A DNA stretch of 64,000 nt from Trochalopteron elliotii. Taxonomy: Eukaryota > Chordata > Aves > Passeriformes > Leiothrichidae. Positions 46,911 to 58,264 of this stretch are shown here, in pieces. The DNA lies in the NCBI GenBank assembly GCA_024734555.1, contig JANPWX010000219.1, positions 720,096-784,095 of the forward strand, in the 5' to 3' direction. The notes beneath the pieces were generated by a model. That model saw only the letters and a list, made by a program, of their open reading frames with translations, searched no databases and was not told the DNA's origin. The translations under genes were made by a program, and so were the position numbers. Position 1 is the first letter of the stretch; each line of letters opens with the position of its first letter.

Positions 46911-48104
46911 GCTGAATTGGTCCTTAGGTTGTATTTATGCATGTGGTTGTATTAACACTGCTGTCCCTGAGCAGGGGCCAGTACTAGAAATAGTTTCTCA
47001 AAGCCACTGGTCCCCTCCAGGGAGCCAGAGTGCAGGCTGTGGGGTTGGGAGAAGGAGAGGTCTGCATGTTTGGGGTCCCTTTTCCCCTAGAGCATCTTCC
47101 AAGCCTGGCTGTGTAGATGGGGAATGCTGTTGGATGCTGGCTGATAAGGCAAAGTGGTTAAAAACACTGCCTTTATTTGGAAGCTTATCTCGAAATCCTA
47201 ATGAAAACACAGAGGGAAGCTGGGGACAGCAGAGGGGGAGGACTCACACCCCAGCGTGGTGGGGACCCGGCTGGGCCATGCTGAGCAGGGCCACCTGGTG
47301 GGGTTTGGAGTCTGGGGATTTAAAAGCTTTGGGACAAAACCCAAGGAGCCAGGGCACGACCACAGGTCCCACACCCAAGGAGGGAGAGCCTGCAGGGGCA
47401 GCTGCAGCCCAGCTCTGAGTGCCCTGAATTTGGGATTCCTCCAGATTTTTTTTAATTAGGGGCTCAACGAAGAAGAAAAAGCTTGAAACCAAGGAAACAA
47501 GGGAGACAGAAAGGAAAATGTCGGCTCCTGCAAGACAGAGCAAGCTGGCTCCAGCACCCTGGGGTGAGGGTGGGTGCTGCCCCTGCTACCCTGACCTCTC
47601 CTCCATGGCCACAGGGCAAAAAGGTGACCAAGTTGAGATGCAATGAAGAAATGAGAAGGTGAAAGGAAGCCTTGTGCAGGGAGGGACGAAGGAGGGTGCT
47701 GAGCTGTTCAGGAGAATTTGTTTTGGTGCAAGAGGGATGACAGAGGAGGTGAGCAGAGTTTTTTAGGGTATGCTGTAGAGCAGACAGCAGCTATGGTGGG
47801 CTCAGCAATCTGAGCTGGACTTCCCAGACACCAAAATAATATTCCCAGACCAAAAGTTATGGGGTGGAAGGGCTGGGAAAGCTGGGGATGAGACGTGTGT
47901 GTGTGTGTGTGGATGTAGCCGTGGCTGTGCCAAGCCCCATAAATCACAGCAGGGTGGCCTGAGCCTCCATCAGAGGAAATTCTTCCTTGCCAGATTTGAA
48001 CATTTCCCCTCAACAGCCTCAGCTTTCCCCACCAAGGAGCTGAGACGAGAGATCCTGATGATGGCAAGTGCAGAGGCTTTCTGGGGAGCATCGCCAAGGA
48101 GGGC

Positions 48105-48660
48105 TTGGCTGCCCCACAGCCCCCGGCCATGGGGGCGCTGGGCAGAGCCCTGTTCTGCCCCGCCTTGGGGCTGAGCCGGAGCAGCGCTGAGGCTCTGGGA
48201 GTGCTCACCACCATCGCCCCATCCCGTGCTCTCGTTCCCCCATCCACTGCCGGCCGGGCCCAGCTTTGCAGTGCTGGGGGAGCGTAAGTTGATATTTTCC
48301 TGCGCGTCCCCAGAGGGTTTTTTCCATTACACAGGCAGAGCGGAGCGGAGCGGAGCTGCCTGCTCGCCCGCTCGCCCGGCTCCCCCGCCTGCAACCTCTG
48401 GCACCGCTTTTCCAGCGGCACATTGTGCAAATGTAACCTTTCAGCGAGCCACTCCTACGGCAGGAAGCCGGGGGGCTCCGCTCCTGCCAGGAACGCAGCC
48501 GGCGCGGAGCTGGAAGGCAGCCCGTTAATCAGAGCCGGCTGACAGCGAAGCGCACAGCCTGGGCAACAGATTTCTGCTCCCTCTCCCTCGTTCGCGCTGC
48601 CTCGCCTTCCCGCTCCCGCTCGTTGCCGCTCGGCTACACGGTCTGCCCTGCCATCCCGCC
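48105..48660. promoter_or_regulatory. CpG island, candidate promoter
   Basis: Dense CpGs (GGCAGAGCGGAGCGGAGCGGAGC at about 48333, CTCGCCCGCTCGCCCGGC at about 48364, GCCGGCGCGGAGC, CCCGCTCCCGCTCGTTGCCGCTCGGC). ATTGTGCAAAT at 48423-48433 is a C/EBP or octamer-like site. GAGCGTAAGTTG at about 48280 contains a strong donor-like GTAAGT. No protein is recognised in either direction. A TCC-rich minisatellite follows immediately. Confidence 0.45.
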
Positions 48661-48668
48661 TGCCTCCC

Positions 48669-48908
48669 CATCCTCATCCTCATCCTCATCCTCCGCTTCC
48701 TCTCCTCCTCATCCTCCACTTCCTCCCCTTCCTCATCCTCCACCTCCTCTCCATCCTCATCCTCCGCTTCCTCTCCTCCTCATCCTCCGCTTCCTCTCCT
48801 CCTCATCCCCCACTTCCTGCCCTTCCTCATCCTCTGCTTCCTCCCCTTCCTCATCCTCCACCTCCTCTCTATCCTTATCCTCTGCTTCCTCCCCTTCCTC
48901 ATCCTCCA
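48669..48908. repeat. TCC/TCA-rich minisatellite, roughly 24-bp units
   Basis: About 240 bp of imperfect units such as TCCTCATCCTCC followed by GCTTCCTCTCC, beginning with perfect TCCTCA hexamers (48671-48690). It ends at TCCAGTTTCTCAGG. The reading frame through it (48623-49234) is Ser/Pro-rich and the reverse frame Glu/Asp-rich, purely from the repeat. Confidence 0.9.
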
Positions 48909-50524
48909 GTTTCTCAGGGTACCAGCTGGGCTCCTGCTCCCAGGCACTCACTTTTCCTCCCTGTGCCAAGCAAGAGCTGCCCGTGCCTCTTGGCATGAAA
49001 CCTTATGGAATCCAGGTGGGGACACGTCCCAGTAGCCACCGTGAGGATGGGACTGGCTGTGACAGCAGCAGCCAGGTTGAGGTGAAGCACACACCTGTGT
49101 GTGCAAGGAGCATCGTGTCCCTTGCCAGCCAGGGATGCTGTGCTGGAGGGTGGGACCCCTGTGTGGCTGCAGTGCTCCCCAGGACCTTTTACAGGGTCCC
49201 CCCAGTGACCCACCCACCCAGGGGCTCCCTGTGACACCCCAGCCAGGGCTGTGCCCCTGGGGCTGGGTCACAGTCATTTTCCTCTCTCTTTGAGGCAGAC
49301 CCTTGCCCACCTCCTGCCTGCTCCAAATAAATGTGAGTTTTATCTCTTGTGTTGGCAGCAAATGTATTGGGGGGGGGCTCTGCCCTGCACCCACACACCA
49401 GCACATCCACACTGGCAGCCCCCTCAGGAGAGTTCATCCCCAGCTCATTTCTCCCGGCCTGTGGCATCACCATGGGTCCTGTGTGGTATCTCAGATGTGC
49501 AGGGCCAGGAGCCTCTCCCTGGGAAGAGGGGCTGGCTGGGTGGGAGCCATCCAACCCCCATGGGCTGTGTCCCCACTGGGGAGGGCTGGGCTGGGTTGAG
49601 GTGGTTGCGTTGGCCAAGGCAGTAGATGGTTGTTCCAGCTTGGGTGGTGTTCCCCAGGTGCCAAACACATCTTCATGCCCAGGTAAAGTCCAGTGAGGAG
49701 GAGAAGGCAGAAGAAATACCATCATCATCTGTGCAACAGGCTCCCTTTGGTGCAGTGGAATGCAGGGGAGTGTTAGTGTTGGGCACTTGTGCACTCTCAC
49801 TTTGGGCTTGCCAGGAGTAAAAGGGCACCAAAATTGTCACACCTAGCCCTGTTTTTCTGCAGTTCCTCCTGCCCCTGCAAGACCAAACACTCAATGTTTT
49901 TCTCCCCCAGTGAGTTCTACTGGAAGCACCAGGGATCCCTTCAGACAGGGACTGCTGCCCAGTGCTATGACTTTGGGGCAAAGATTCAACCCCCTCCTAA
50001 TTGCATAGAAGACATCAGTCTAAGCATTGTGGGTTCTGGGCTCACAGGCATGGCCAAACAGAGGTGCAGGGGGCATTTTTATCTGCTCCTGGAAAAGGGT
50101 TTGCTTTGCTGAAGATGAAAAGTTTGATTTTTGGAGCTGTGGGTTCAAGGGCTCTTCCAAGTGCCTCAGCCTCATCACCATCCCAGCCACTGCAAGCCCC
50201 TGCATTTATTTTTCATGTCTGATTTCTTCCAGTCTTTGAAACACGAAATGTGCTGCATTGTAGCATCTGTTTTTGTGGTATTTCCAGCCCAGCTGGAAGC
50301 AGGAGGCACTCAAAATTCAGAGATGGAGGAAAAAAAAAAGGATCTGGTGAGATCTTGTCTTCCTGCCAAACTCACCAAACCCAGGATGCCAGGAGAGCCC
50401 TGCTGTGGGCACAACATCCCAGGGCCTCAACTCTTCCATCCTTTTCTGGTTGTCTGCTCTTTGCTCATCCCAAAACATCCTCTCATTCCCAAATCACTTT
50501 CAGGACGCTGCACAAAGCCTGACC
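48909..50524. other. Non-coding stretch, no gene recognised
   Basis: GC-moderate, with overlapping open frames of 100-200 codons on both strands. None has a recognisable domain. No repeat family or RNA gene identified. Confidence 0.5.
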
Positions 50525-50770
50525 CTGCTGTCGGAGCTGCGGACGGGCGGATAATACTGTGGCTGAATTTATTTCACCTTTTCCTCTGGTTGCGAATTGT
50601 CCGGGAGCAGATGGCGATTTTCTCAAGTGTATCCGTTATTCGAAGTCACTCACTGAGACAGCGATGGCTCAAACAAATCCCAGGCCCCCTGCAAAGCCAT
50701 CATTTGGTCCTTCCATCTGCCCGGCCGCCGCTGTCGGCGCGGGCTCGGCTGCCGAGGGGAGCCCGGAGAG
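50525..50770. promoter_or_regulatory. CpG-retaining block, candidate conserved element
   Basis: The sequence turns sharply different from its flanks, holding isolated CpGs within moderately AT-rich DNA: GTCGGAGCTGCGGACGGGCGGATAATACTG, TGAATTTATTTCACC, GGTTGCGAATTGTCCGGGAGCAGATGGCG, GTATCCGTTATTCGAAGTC. CpGs surviving outside a GC island suggest selective constraint. No splice-bounded exon is evident. Function is unknown. Confidence 0.35.
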
Positions 50771-51622
50771 CCCATGGATGTGGTCAGCCCCCATTGTCTG
50801 CACCTCTCTGCCACTTCATCTCTAGGGAATGCCAAGCTCTGGAGGGTGGCAGGAGTGGCTAGGATCCACATCCCACCTTTACTGGGGTTTGGGAGGCTTG
50901 GGACCACAGTGTCTCGCTTGCAAGGTGCCTTCCTGTGCAGTGACACGGTGAGGGTAACTCACTGGGACAGTGCCCAGTTGCAAACTGGGAAGCTGCTTCT
51001 CAGGAGAAGATGCCAGAGGCTGTTTCTGCTGCACCTCCCTTCCTGACCCCGGAGGAAATGGATGTTTTCAGGGTGGTGAAACACTGAAACAGCCCCAGGA
51101 AACCTGAGACCTGATGTGCGAGGTGTCACAGCCAGGGTTGGAGGTGCTGAGGGTTTGTATGTGCAGGGGTGTGCCCAGCTTTGGGTGATGGATATGGAGA
51201 GGGGACCTGCAAAAACAGCCTGAGGATGACTGTAGATGGCCAGAGCCCTCCCTGTGCTGGTGGCACCTTGTTGGAGACGCCTGGGCAGGGCTGTGAGGGA
51301 TGGGCTTGGGCTGGTGGCTTCTGCCAACCTCCTCCAGTACCTCCAAGGAGACCCGTGTGCCCAGGGCTCTGCTCTGGGCATCGGTAGGTTGGGAAGGGGC
51401 CAGGTGCAGGCTTTGATCCATCCCAGGATAACCCCCACCACCAAAACCCAACAGTGTAATTGTGAAAATGAAGACAACTAGGGAGAAACACATGAATTCT
51501 CAAGCTCACTCCCAGCCCAGCAGTCAGTCCCTGGAGCTGGGGCTCCAGCTTCCCCACCCAGAGAGGGGCTGAGCCAGAGAAATGCTCCCGCAGCGATCTG
51601 CTCCCTCTTCCTGGCTGCATTT

Positions 51623-51673
<51 letters not shown>

Positions 51674-52770
51674 CCACGTCTTCTTTCTTATTCCCTCCCC
51701 AGCAGAGATGCGGAGGTGGCCGGAGGGGACTCGGTGTCCTCTCACAGGGATACCAGGGCCATGCAGAGGGCACTGGGGGGGCTGTGAAGGGTTTTCAAAG
51801 GGTGAAACACTTTGAAATGCAGTTTCCTCTCCCCTCTTCACCTCCCCCCGGGCTAAACAAATACCCCCCGGCCGGGAGATGCCTCCCGCATCCCGCAGGC
51901 TTTTGTTCCCAGGCTTTTGTCTGGGGCTGGGAAAGGGGCCAGGATCCCTCAGCCTCCCCAGGGACACACATGCAGACAGGGTCTTGCCTGTTTGGGATGT
52001 TGAGAGGGAGGCAGGAGGTGAGAGCTGCCTGTGCCCGCTGCCGAAGGGCTTGGGGACATCCCAGGGACAATCCTGGTGTCCCTTAGCGGCCTCCAGCCTT
52101 TGTCCCTCTTGCCTGTCACATCACTGCCACTTTCTGCCCATCCCTGGGAGCTACTCATGGGACGGGTCCTGGTCCATCCTGTCCCCATTGTGTCTCCTCT
52201 TGGCATCCTGCCACCAGCACACCCTGCAGGCTCTGTGCATGGCCATCAGTGCCACCAGCTCATGCCCTCCCTGTGGATGCCAGTTTACACCCAGCACCCC
52301 TGGCACCTTCCAGGCAGAGTCACCGGCTGCATCCCCATCACAGGGACCCTGCAGAAACCCAAGCAAAAACGATGTGGTTTTTACAATGACCTCTGGCCCT
52401 CAGGAACCACTCACCTGGCTTTTCATCTACATCCCAAAAGCCACTTTAATTACACCTCGGGGAGGGATCACTTCAGGGAGTTGCTTTTTGGGGCAAAATG
52501 TTGGTGGGAAAAAATCCTATGAACAGTCAAACAATCCTTAAGGGACCGAGGAGACTCGAGAGCCAGCCTGAAGCCTGTCCCTGCCAGTGACAAGAAACAC
52601 CTTGATGAACTCGAAGCAAAGGTGAAGCTCCAAACAAACCCTCTGCAACCAAACCCTCTAGAAACCAAACCCCATCTTTGCCCCGGGGCAAAGTGTTTCT
52701 CCGGTGACTACATTTGGAAGAAAACAGAATTGTTTGAAATGTCCCCTGTTGTTCCTGCCTCCCGCCAGGA
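50771..52770. other. Non-coding stretch containing a (T)44 run
   Basis: No gene recognised. The 215-codon minus frame at 51126-51773 is interrupted by poly-Lys from the T-run and is not credible. A short CpG-rich patch lies at about 51845-51900. Confidence 0.55.
51625..51668. repeat. Homopolymer (T)44
   Basis: Forty-four uninterrupted T, the longest simple run in the window. No recognisable retroelement body on either side. The exact length is likely to be polymorphic and error-prone. Confidence 0.92.
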
Positions 52771-53500
52771 ATTACAAAAAAGAAAATAAATACCCGAATT
52801 TGTTATTGAAACTTTGAAAGTTCCCCTGGGAAGCGCAGACACCGCTTGCCCCAGCCCAGTCCCTTCGTGTCCCCGTCCCTGCGGGGCCAGGCAGGGGACG
52901 CTGGTCCAGCCTCTCGGGCCAGCTGCAGCCAGAGATGTGCAGAGCCTTTCCAGACAACAAAAGCTCTCTGGCTGCCTGATTTCCCTCTGCCTTATCTCCC
53001 TCCGCGATAGCCAGGTTATCGGGAAATGGAAAAGGGCTCAGGTCAGCCTGACCCCAATCCCTGGGGGACAGGAGATGGTGGCGGGGGGCAAAGCTTTGCG
53101 TGGGCGGGGGGCTGTCAGCACTCCGGGGTCCCATCCTGCGTGGGACTGAGCCCTTTTTCTCCCACTGACACCTTCCTTGCATGCAGTGGGGTGAGCATAA
53201 CCTCCTTGGGGAGCAGCTTTGGAGCATGGGTGAGCACTGAGCCCTCCGGACCCCTCCTGGACACCCACCCGGGGGCAGGCGCGGGAGGCTGAGCCCCGGC
53301 GGGGTGGGCGGAGGAGCTGCGGGGCCGGTCGGTGGGAGAGCAGCCCCAGCACCGCGCTTGTCACCCAGACAAGAGATCAATAACTAATTTCACTGCAGCA
53401 GCAGCCCCGGGTTTTTTCCAATAATTGTGAGCCGGCGGTGGGGAATGAGGCTCTCAGCACCGCTCCACACCAGCCTGCACCCGATCAATCGCCACACCGC
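52771..53500. promoter_or_regulatory. Candidate regulatory region with CpG-dense core
   Basis: 52770-53040 contains GAATTTGTTATTGAAAC, GACAACAAAAGCTC (SOX-type), CTTATCTCCCTCCGCGATAGCC (GATA-type) and GGTTATCGGG. 53260-53345 is CpG-dense (ACCCGGGGGCAGGCGCGGG, CCCCGGCGGGGTGGGCGG, GGGCCGGTCGG). 53365-53480 adds GAGATCAATAACTAATTTCAC and CCAATAATTGTGAGCCGGCGG. Clustered developmental-type motifs with a GC core suggest an enhancer or promoter. No exon found. Confidence 0.38.
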
Positions 53501-54035
53501 TGGGGCAGCAGGAAAACTCATTTTTCTCCTTTTCTTCCCTCTCCTTCCTGCTCTCCTTCCTTATCCCAGTCCGTTCCCTCCTCCTCCTGCTGTGGCGCTG
53601 CCTGAGGGCTGTGTCCCCGTGCTAGGTGGGATGTGGGCTCGGGCTTTCCCGAGCTGGCCCCACGGTGGTGGCTGGGGACAGTGGCTGAGCCTCCTGTGCT
53701 GCCTCAAAAGCCTGGAGCACTTTGGTCACTGTCACCCACGGGCCGGACCTGGCTCCTTGTGCAGAGCACCGCTCCCAGCAGCTTGGGTGATGGTGGCAGA
53801 GCTGAGGTTTCTCCTCTCCTTGTGGGATAAGGGGCTCCCAAGGATGCCTTGGCTACTGCGTTGTGACTTTTGGTGGCCTGTTAGTGCCTTTGTGTGGTCC
53901 AAACGTGACTCTTACATTTTATGGCCTTTTTTTCCTGAGTTTTCATTCCCTGAGTGATTGGTCTGCTCCAGGTCAGGGATCCTACTGAGTTTCTCCTGTA
54001 ACTAGCCTTTATCCCTTCTGCTTCTGCAACCCTGC
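53501..54035. other. Non-coding stretch, no gene recognised
   Basis: Pyrimidine-rich start (53518-53590), then ordinary sequence. The 176-codon frame at 53427-53957 has no recognisable domain. Confidence 0.5.
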
Positions 54036-54075
54036 AGTGCCTCAGTTTCCCTCTTTGTATCTATAACAGAGGGAG
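54036..54075 (+). mobile_element. Possible MIR-like fragment
   Basis: AGTGCCTCAGTTTCCCTCTTTGTATCTATAACAG resembles the MIR 3' region TGCCTCAGTTTCCTCATCTGTAAAATGG. Short, therefore tentative. Confidence 0.4.
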
Positions 54076-56917
54076 CTGAGAACATCCCTTCCTGCTCCTT
54101 CCCATGCCATTACAAGCTACCATGAGCTCCATGTCCAAGGCAGAAGGTGTTGCTGGTTCCCAGCTCACAGGTACTGCTTGGTTTTGGGGTCCCCAGGACC
54201 AGGGAGTCCCACAACCCCTGTACCTGTGAGGTGGCAGAGAGGAGTGCTGCATGCTCAGTGTATCCCTGGGATTGAGAGATACTCCAAAGTGGAGGCTGGA
54301 GGCACCTTTAGATCTCTTCAGCACCTCCAGTGGGTTGTGTATGAGGTGTTTGGGTGGGGCAGGGAGGAAGGCTCAGCTGTGGGTTTGTCACTGCAGCACC
54401 TTCCAAGCCCATCCAAACCCTGCACACCCCATGAAGGTGGCAGCAGTGCAGCCCCTTGTTCTTCTCCCTTATTTAAGAGCCCTCTCACTGGTTCCCCGGG
54501 AGCATCCCCATGAATTAAAGACTGCCTTTGCTGCGGAGCAGTGAGAGCTGCCTGCATAATTTCAAAGTTTTATGACTTGCCTTGAAGGCTCCTATTGATT
54601 GGGGTCCTCTCTCACTGATGGAGCTTTTAGTGTGGCCTGGACTGGGCAAGCAAGGCTGAAATCTCAGCCTGTCCAGTTTAGCTAAATCACAGCTTAAAAC
54701 CTCTGTGGCATGAGCAGGACACTGCTGCTCCTTGGAGGGTCTCCATGTGCACATCCACACTACAGTGGTTTGCACGTTGAGGTGCTTTTGGCTTCTCAGT
54801 CTCAGCCCAAGAGCTGAGACTCTCCATGGGGCTGTGCCACATCCCACATGGGGTTTAACCTGGAGAATCATTTTCCCAGGTGGGTTTGATGTGGCTTTAG
54901 GAGTTGGAATGAGGGCATTTTGAGGGGTTTCTGTCCCGCTGAGGCTCCAGGCACTGCTCACTACTCTCTGGGGCAGAAGGATGCTCATGGGATTTGGAGT
55001 TTCTGTGCAACACTCACTGCTGGGTGCAAGCAACAGCTTCCCCATGAGTCACACTGTGCTGGCACAGACACACCCGTGGGCCAGCAGGGAAACCAGGAGC
55101 ATCTCTCCAGAGCTGTCGTCTGCCCTGTGGCTTGGCTTTGGAGAGGAGCTGGTGTCACCTTCACTTTCAAGCTCTCCTGCTACTGCTGGATGCTGTGGGG
55201 CTTGAAGGGCCACGGCACAGCCAGAGAGGGCCATGGACTCTCCTTTGTGCTGAGAGGTGGGTGCTCCCCCAGCCCAAGTGCCCCCACACCTCCCATGCCA
55301 CCACTCTCTTTGGGTACCACACATAACTGGGGGCTTAGCCTGCTCCACCCCATGGACAGAGCTGGCACTGGTGTCCAGGAACCCTCTTCCCAATGGGTGT
55401 TTGACCTCAGAGAATGCACAGGAGTTGGTGATGAGTGTGGCCAAGCTACGACTTCTGCAGCCACAGAATTGGCTACTTCCACCCTCTCCCAATTTTTGTG
55501 TCCTTGGGGGGCCCCTGCTCTCACTGCCTGTTCCCCCCAACCCCAGGGGGGCCAGTGCATGGCTGAGCTGGAGTTTGGGACAGCAGCAGGGAGCTGGTGG
55601 GAGACCCCATGGCTCCTTTAAGAAACCCACAACCGGCTCCAGAAACCAGCTCAAGGTCACAGCGGGAACCTGCGGACTTGGCAGCAGCCAGAGAGGGAGG
55701 AGGGATGAAGGGAGGGAGGGAAGCAGCCCGAGATCAAAATGAAATCACAGCCAGGGAGAGGGGCTGGCTGGCGGTGCAGCACAGGCGCGAGGGAAGGTGG
55801 GGGGCAGCTGAGGAGGACATGCAGGGGAGTCCCACCCATGGGTGCCCCCCCCTGGGATTGCTGCAGCCCCAACCCCAGCACGGAGCTTTGAGGGTTCCCT
55901 GCGCCCCCCAGCTCAGAACCCTGTGCCCTCCGCAGCTCCAGCCAATGTGCCTGCAGCCATTCAAGCCAAGGAAAGTCCCTTTGTGCCCCTGGGGCCACCC
56001 TGGGAATGCTGGAGTCACTTCCCTCTCACGGGACTTCCCAGGCTCCACAGGAGGTTTTCCAGCTCTGAGAGGAGCAGAGCAAGAGGAAGCTGCTGCCTGG
56101 GAGGGTTGTATCCTGCAGCTCATGGCATGCTCCACTCCCAAACTTTTAGCTTATTTTCCTTTTAAAGCAGCAGCTCCCCGAGTCCTGTGATCACTGCTGA
56201 GTCTCTGCCTTCATTTTGGGCCAGGAGGATCTTTGGAGCCACCCTCACCAGAGACCACAGTGGACAAAACCAAATCTTTAAAGGCTCAAGGAAGTTAATA
56301 AAAATTAGTTAAAAGCTCATAATATTTAATTTTTTAAATTTTTGATATTGAAATGAACCTTATGATTCTGGGTGCTCCAACTTGCCCTCTGGGCAAGTAA
56401 AGCTGGATGAAGTGAAGGCACCAGGGATGAAGATCAATGCTGTTCGAGGGGGGATGCTGACAGCAGGATTAGCACATCCCTTCACGGCCCTGGGACCTGA
56501 TCCTGTCCCAAGGCCATGCAGGGAGCCCCTGGCCGAACCCACTGGCAGGCCTGGGGGCACAGGCAGGAGCTCAGACACACCTGACCGAGGCTGAGGTTGA
56601 GCTGTGGCTCCAAAGCAGCTCATTTTGGGGTTGGTTCAGCAATGCCCAATTTTAATTTTCATCAGCAGAATTAATCTGTGGAGTTATTTTCCCTTCCTCC
56701 CCCTCCCCTTCCTCTCCTACCCACTTTATTCAAAGAATTTGATCATTTCTCCCAGGAGCTCGGCACCATTAACATTCACTCCCAATGTGTGCGAGCTGTG
56801 CTGCATCCCCAAGTGCTGCTCCTGCTGCCAGCCCTGGTACCCAACCAGGTTCAGGGGAAACCTGATCATCAGCTTCTCCTTCCCACAGCCTGGGCTGGGA
56901 GAGCCCTTCCACCCCCT
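54076..56917. other. Non-coding stretch, no gene recognised
   Basis: Overlapping open frames up to 233 codons occur on both strands at 54920-55660, without a domain I recognise. An AT-rich patch lies at about 56275-56365 (AATATTTAATTTTTTAAATTTTTG). Confidence 0.5.
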
Positions 56918-56998
56918 AAATCCACACCTGGCATCCCCCAAATCCACACCTGGCATCCCCCAAATCCACACCTGGCATCCCCCAAATCCACACCTGGC
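56918..56998. repeat. 22-bp tandem repeat, about 3.7 copies
   Basis: Units begin at 56918, 56940, 56962 and 56984, each starting AAATCCACACCTGGC and ending in a C-run. The complete copies are identical, so the array is young or homogenised. The period is not a multiple of three. Confidence 0.95.
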
Positions 56999-57232
56999 TG
57001 CCACAGCACAGCAAAGGAAGATGGCATCCTGGACTCCAGCTTTGCTCTGCTGGAGCCTGGGCTTCTCCAGCAAATTAAAGCCAAGGGGCTCTGGGGAGAA
57101 CACCCAAGGCAGAGGAATGGCCAAGAGTTACAAGGTTTGGTGGTTTAAGTCAAGCAGATTGGTGACTTGGGGCTTTCCTGGTGTTGCATAAATTTGCAGG
57201 CTTGTTTTTCATTAATAAGGGTTAACTAACAA
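56999..57232. other. Short spacer, nothing recognised
   Basis: Ordinary sequence between the 22-bp repeat and the ATT-type microsatellite. Confidence 0.5.
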
Positions 57233-57285
57233 ATTACTGTTATTATTATTACTATTACTACTGTTATTATCATTAATGTTATTAA
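57233..57285. repeat. Imperfect (ATT)n microsatellite
   Basis: TACTGTTATTATTATTACTATTACTACTGTT-type sequence, about 53 bp of ATT/ACT trinucleotides. Confidence 0.85.
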
Positions 57286-58264
57286 ATATTGCAGGCCAGG
57301 CTGCCTTCCCCAGCATGAGCACTGAGGAGCTGTGGTTGGCACAGCCTCATCCATCCAGCACCTTTGCCTTGGCTCTGAGTACTCCACAGGTCTGTGTGCT
57401 GAAGATCTATGTGTAATCTATAGAATCTATATGGGGAGGTGCTTGGTCTGAGAGTTTGCTTAGCTGAGGTCTGAAGGGGGCCCAAGAGCTTGGGAAATTG
57501 GGAACAGAGGAAACATGGAGCCTGGTAGATTTAATGGTTGGCTGGATTGTGGTGGGGAGCACCATGACCTGCACCCAAACCCAGCCAGTTTCACCCCTGG
57601 GCTTCCCCAAAAGCTTTTCTGACATCCATTTCAAGCCTTTTTTCCCTCCACAGGTGCCCCCGCAGCAGCACTAACCCCTATGTGCAACCACTTGCTTTGC
57701 ATCCAAAGGGATGCTGATGGGCAGTTCCAGGCACAGGCAGGAAAAAGAGACTTTTGCAGCATCTACTGCCTGTTGGATGCTGTTGAAAGCAGCAGTGGCA
57801 GCACCTGCCTGTGTGCAGGCACTGAGCTCACCTGTGCCCACCAGGATGAACATTTCCTTCCTGAACAGGAGCCCTCCTGGGATGTCCTGCCTGGGAATTG
57901 AAATCAGCTCTGAATGGGAAGTGCAACCAAGCTGGTCCAGCCCAGGAAGAAAAAGGGCAGCAAAAGAAAAACAAACTCAGAAGCTGGAAAAAAAGAAAAA
58001 AAAAAAAGTTTTAAAAAAAAAAGTTAAATGCTGTGTGAGCTGCTGTCCCTGTCACTCCCCCCACGCCCAACAGCCATGGTCGGGAAGGCTGGCTTGTCCC
58101 ATCAAGGTGGTGCAGAAAGGGGTGATTTTTCCTTTAGCAGGATTCCTGCTCCAACACAGTCCTTTTCTTCCAGTTCTGGCTCTGGAGAAGGGAGCAGCTG
58201 GGTGCTGAGCCTGCCACAGCCCAGCCGTGCTGCCGGGCGAGGGCAAACAGGCGTTAGCTGAGAC
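57286..58264. other. Non-coding stretch with A-rich run
   Basis: No gene recognised. At 57986-58022 an interrupted A-rich stretch includes (A)12 (57996-58007) and (A)10 (58013-58022). It could be a decayed tail of a retrotransposed sequence, but no body is recognised upstream. Confidence 0.5.

Larger units (their letters stand above)
44541..48104. other. Non-coding stretch with MIR fossils
   Basis: No coding exon recognised. Apart from the two MIR-like pieces, the region has a short AT-rich patch at 45470-45510 and a (GT)8-like run at about 47898-47914. Confidence 0.5.

Noticed and set aside
48623..49234. 203-codon Ser/Pro-rich open frame
   Set aside because: Translation of the TCC-rich minisatellite.
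56340..56380. TTATGATTCTGGG resembling the CR1 terminal repeat ATTCTRTG
   Set aside because: Only a single partial unit and no CR1 body beside it.
56604..57191. 195-codon frame with a Cys-rich stretch (CELCCIPKCCSCC)
   Set aside because: Continues through the 22-bp repeat, whose period is not a multiple of three, and an alternative frame is equally open. No known Cys-rich family fits.
57986..58022. A-rich run as poly(A) tail of a retrocopy
   Set aside because: No spliced-gene-like sequence or target-site duplication recognised upstream.
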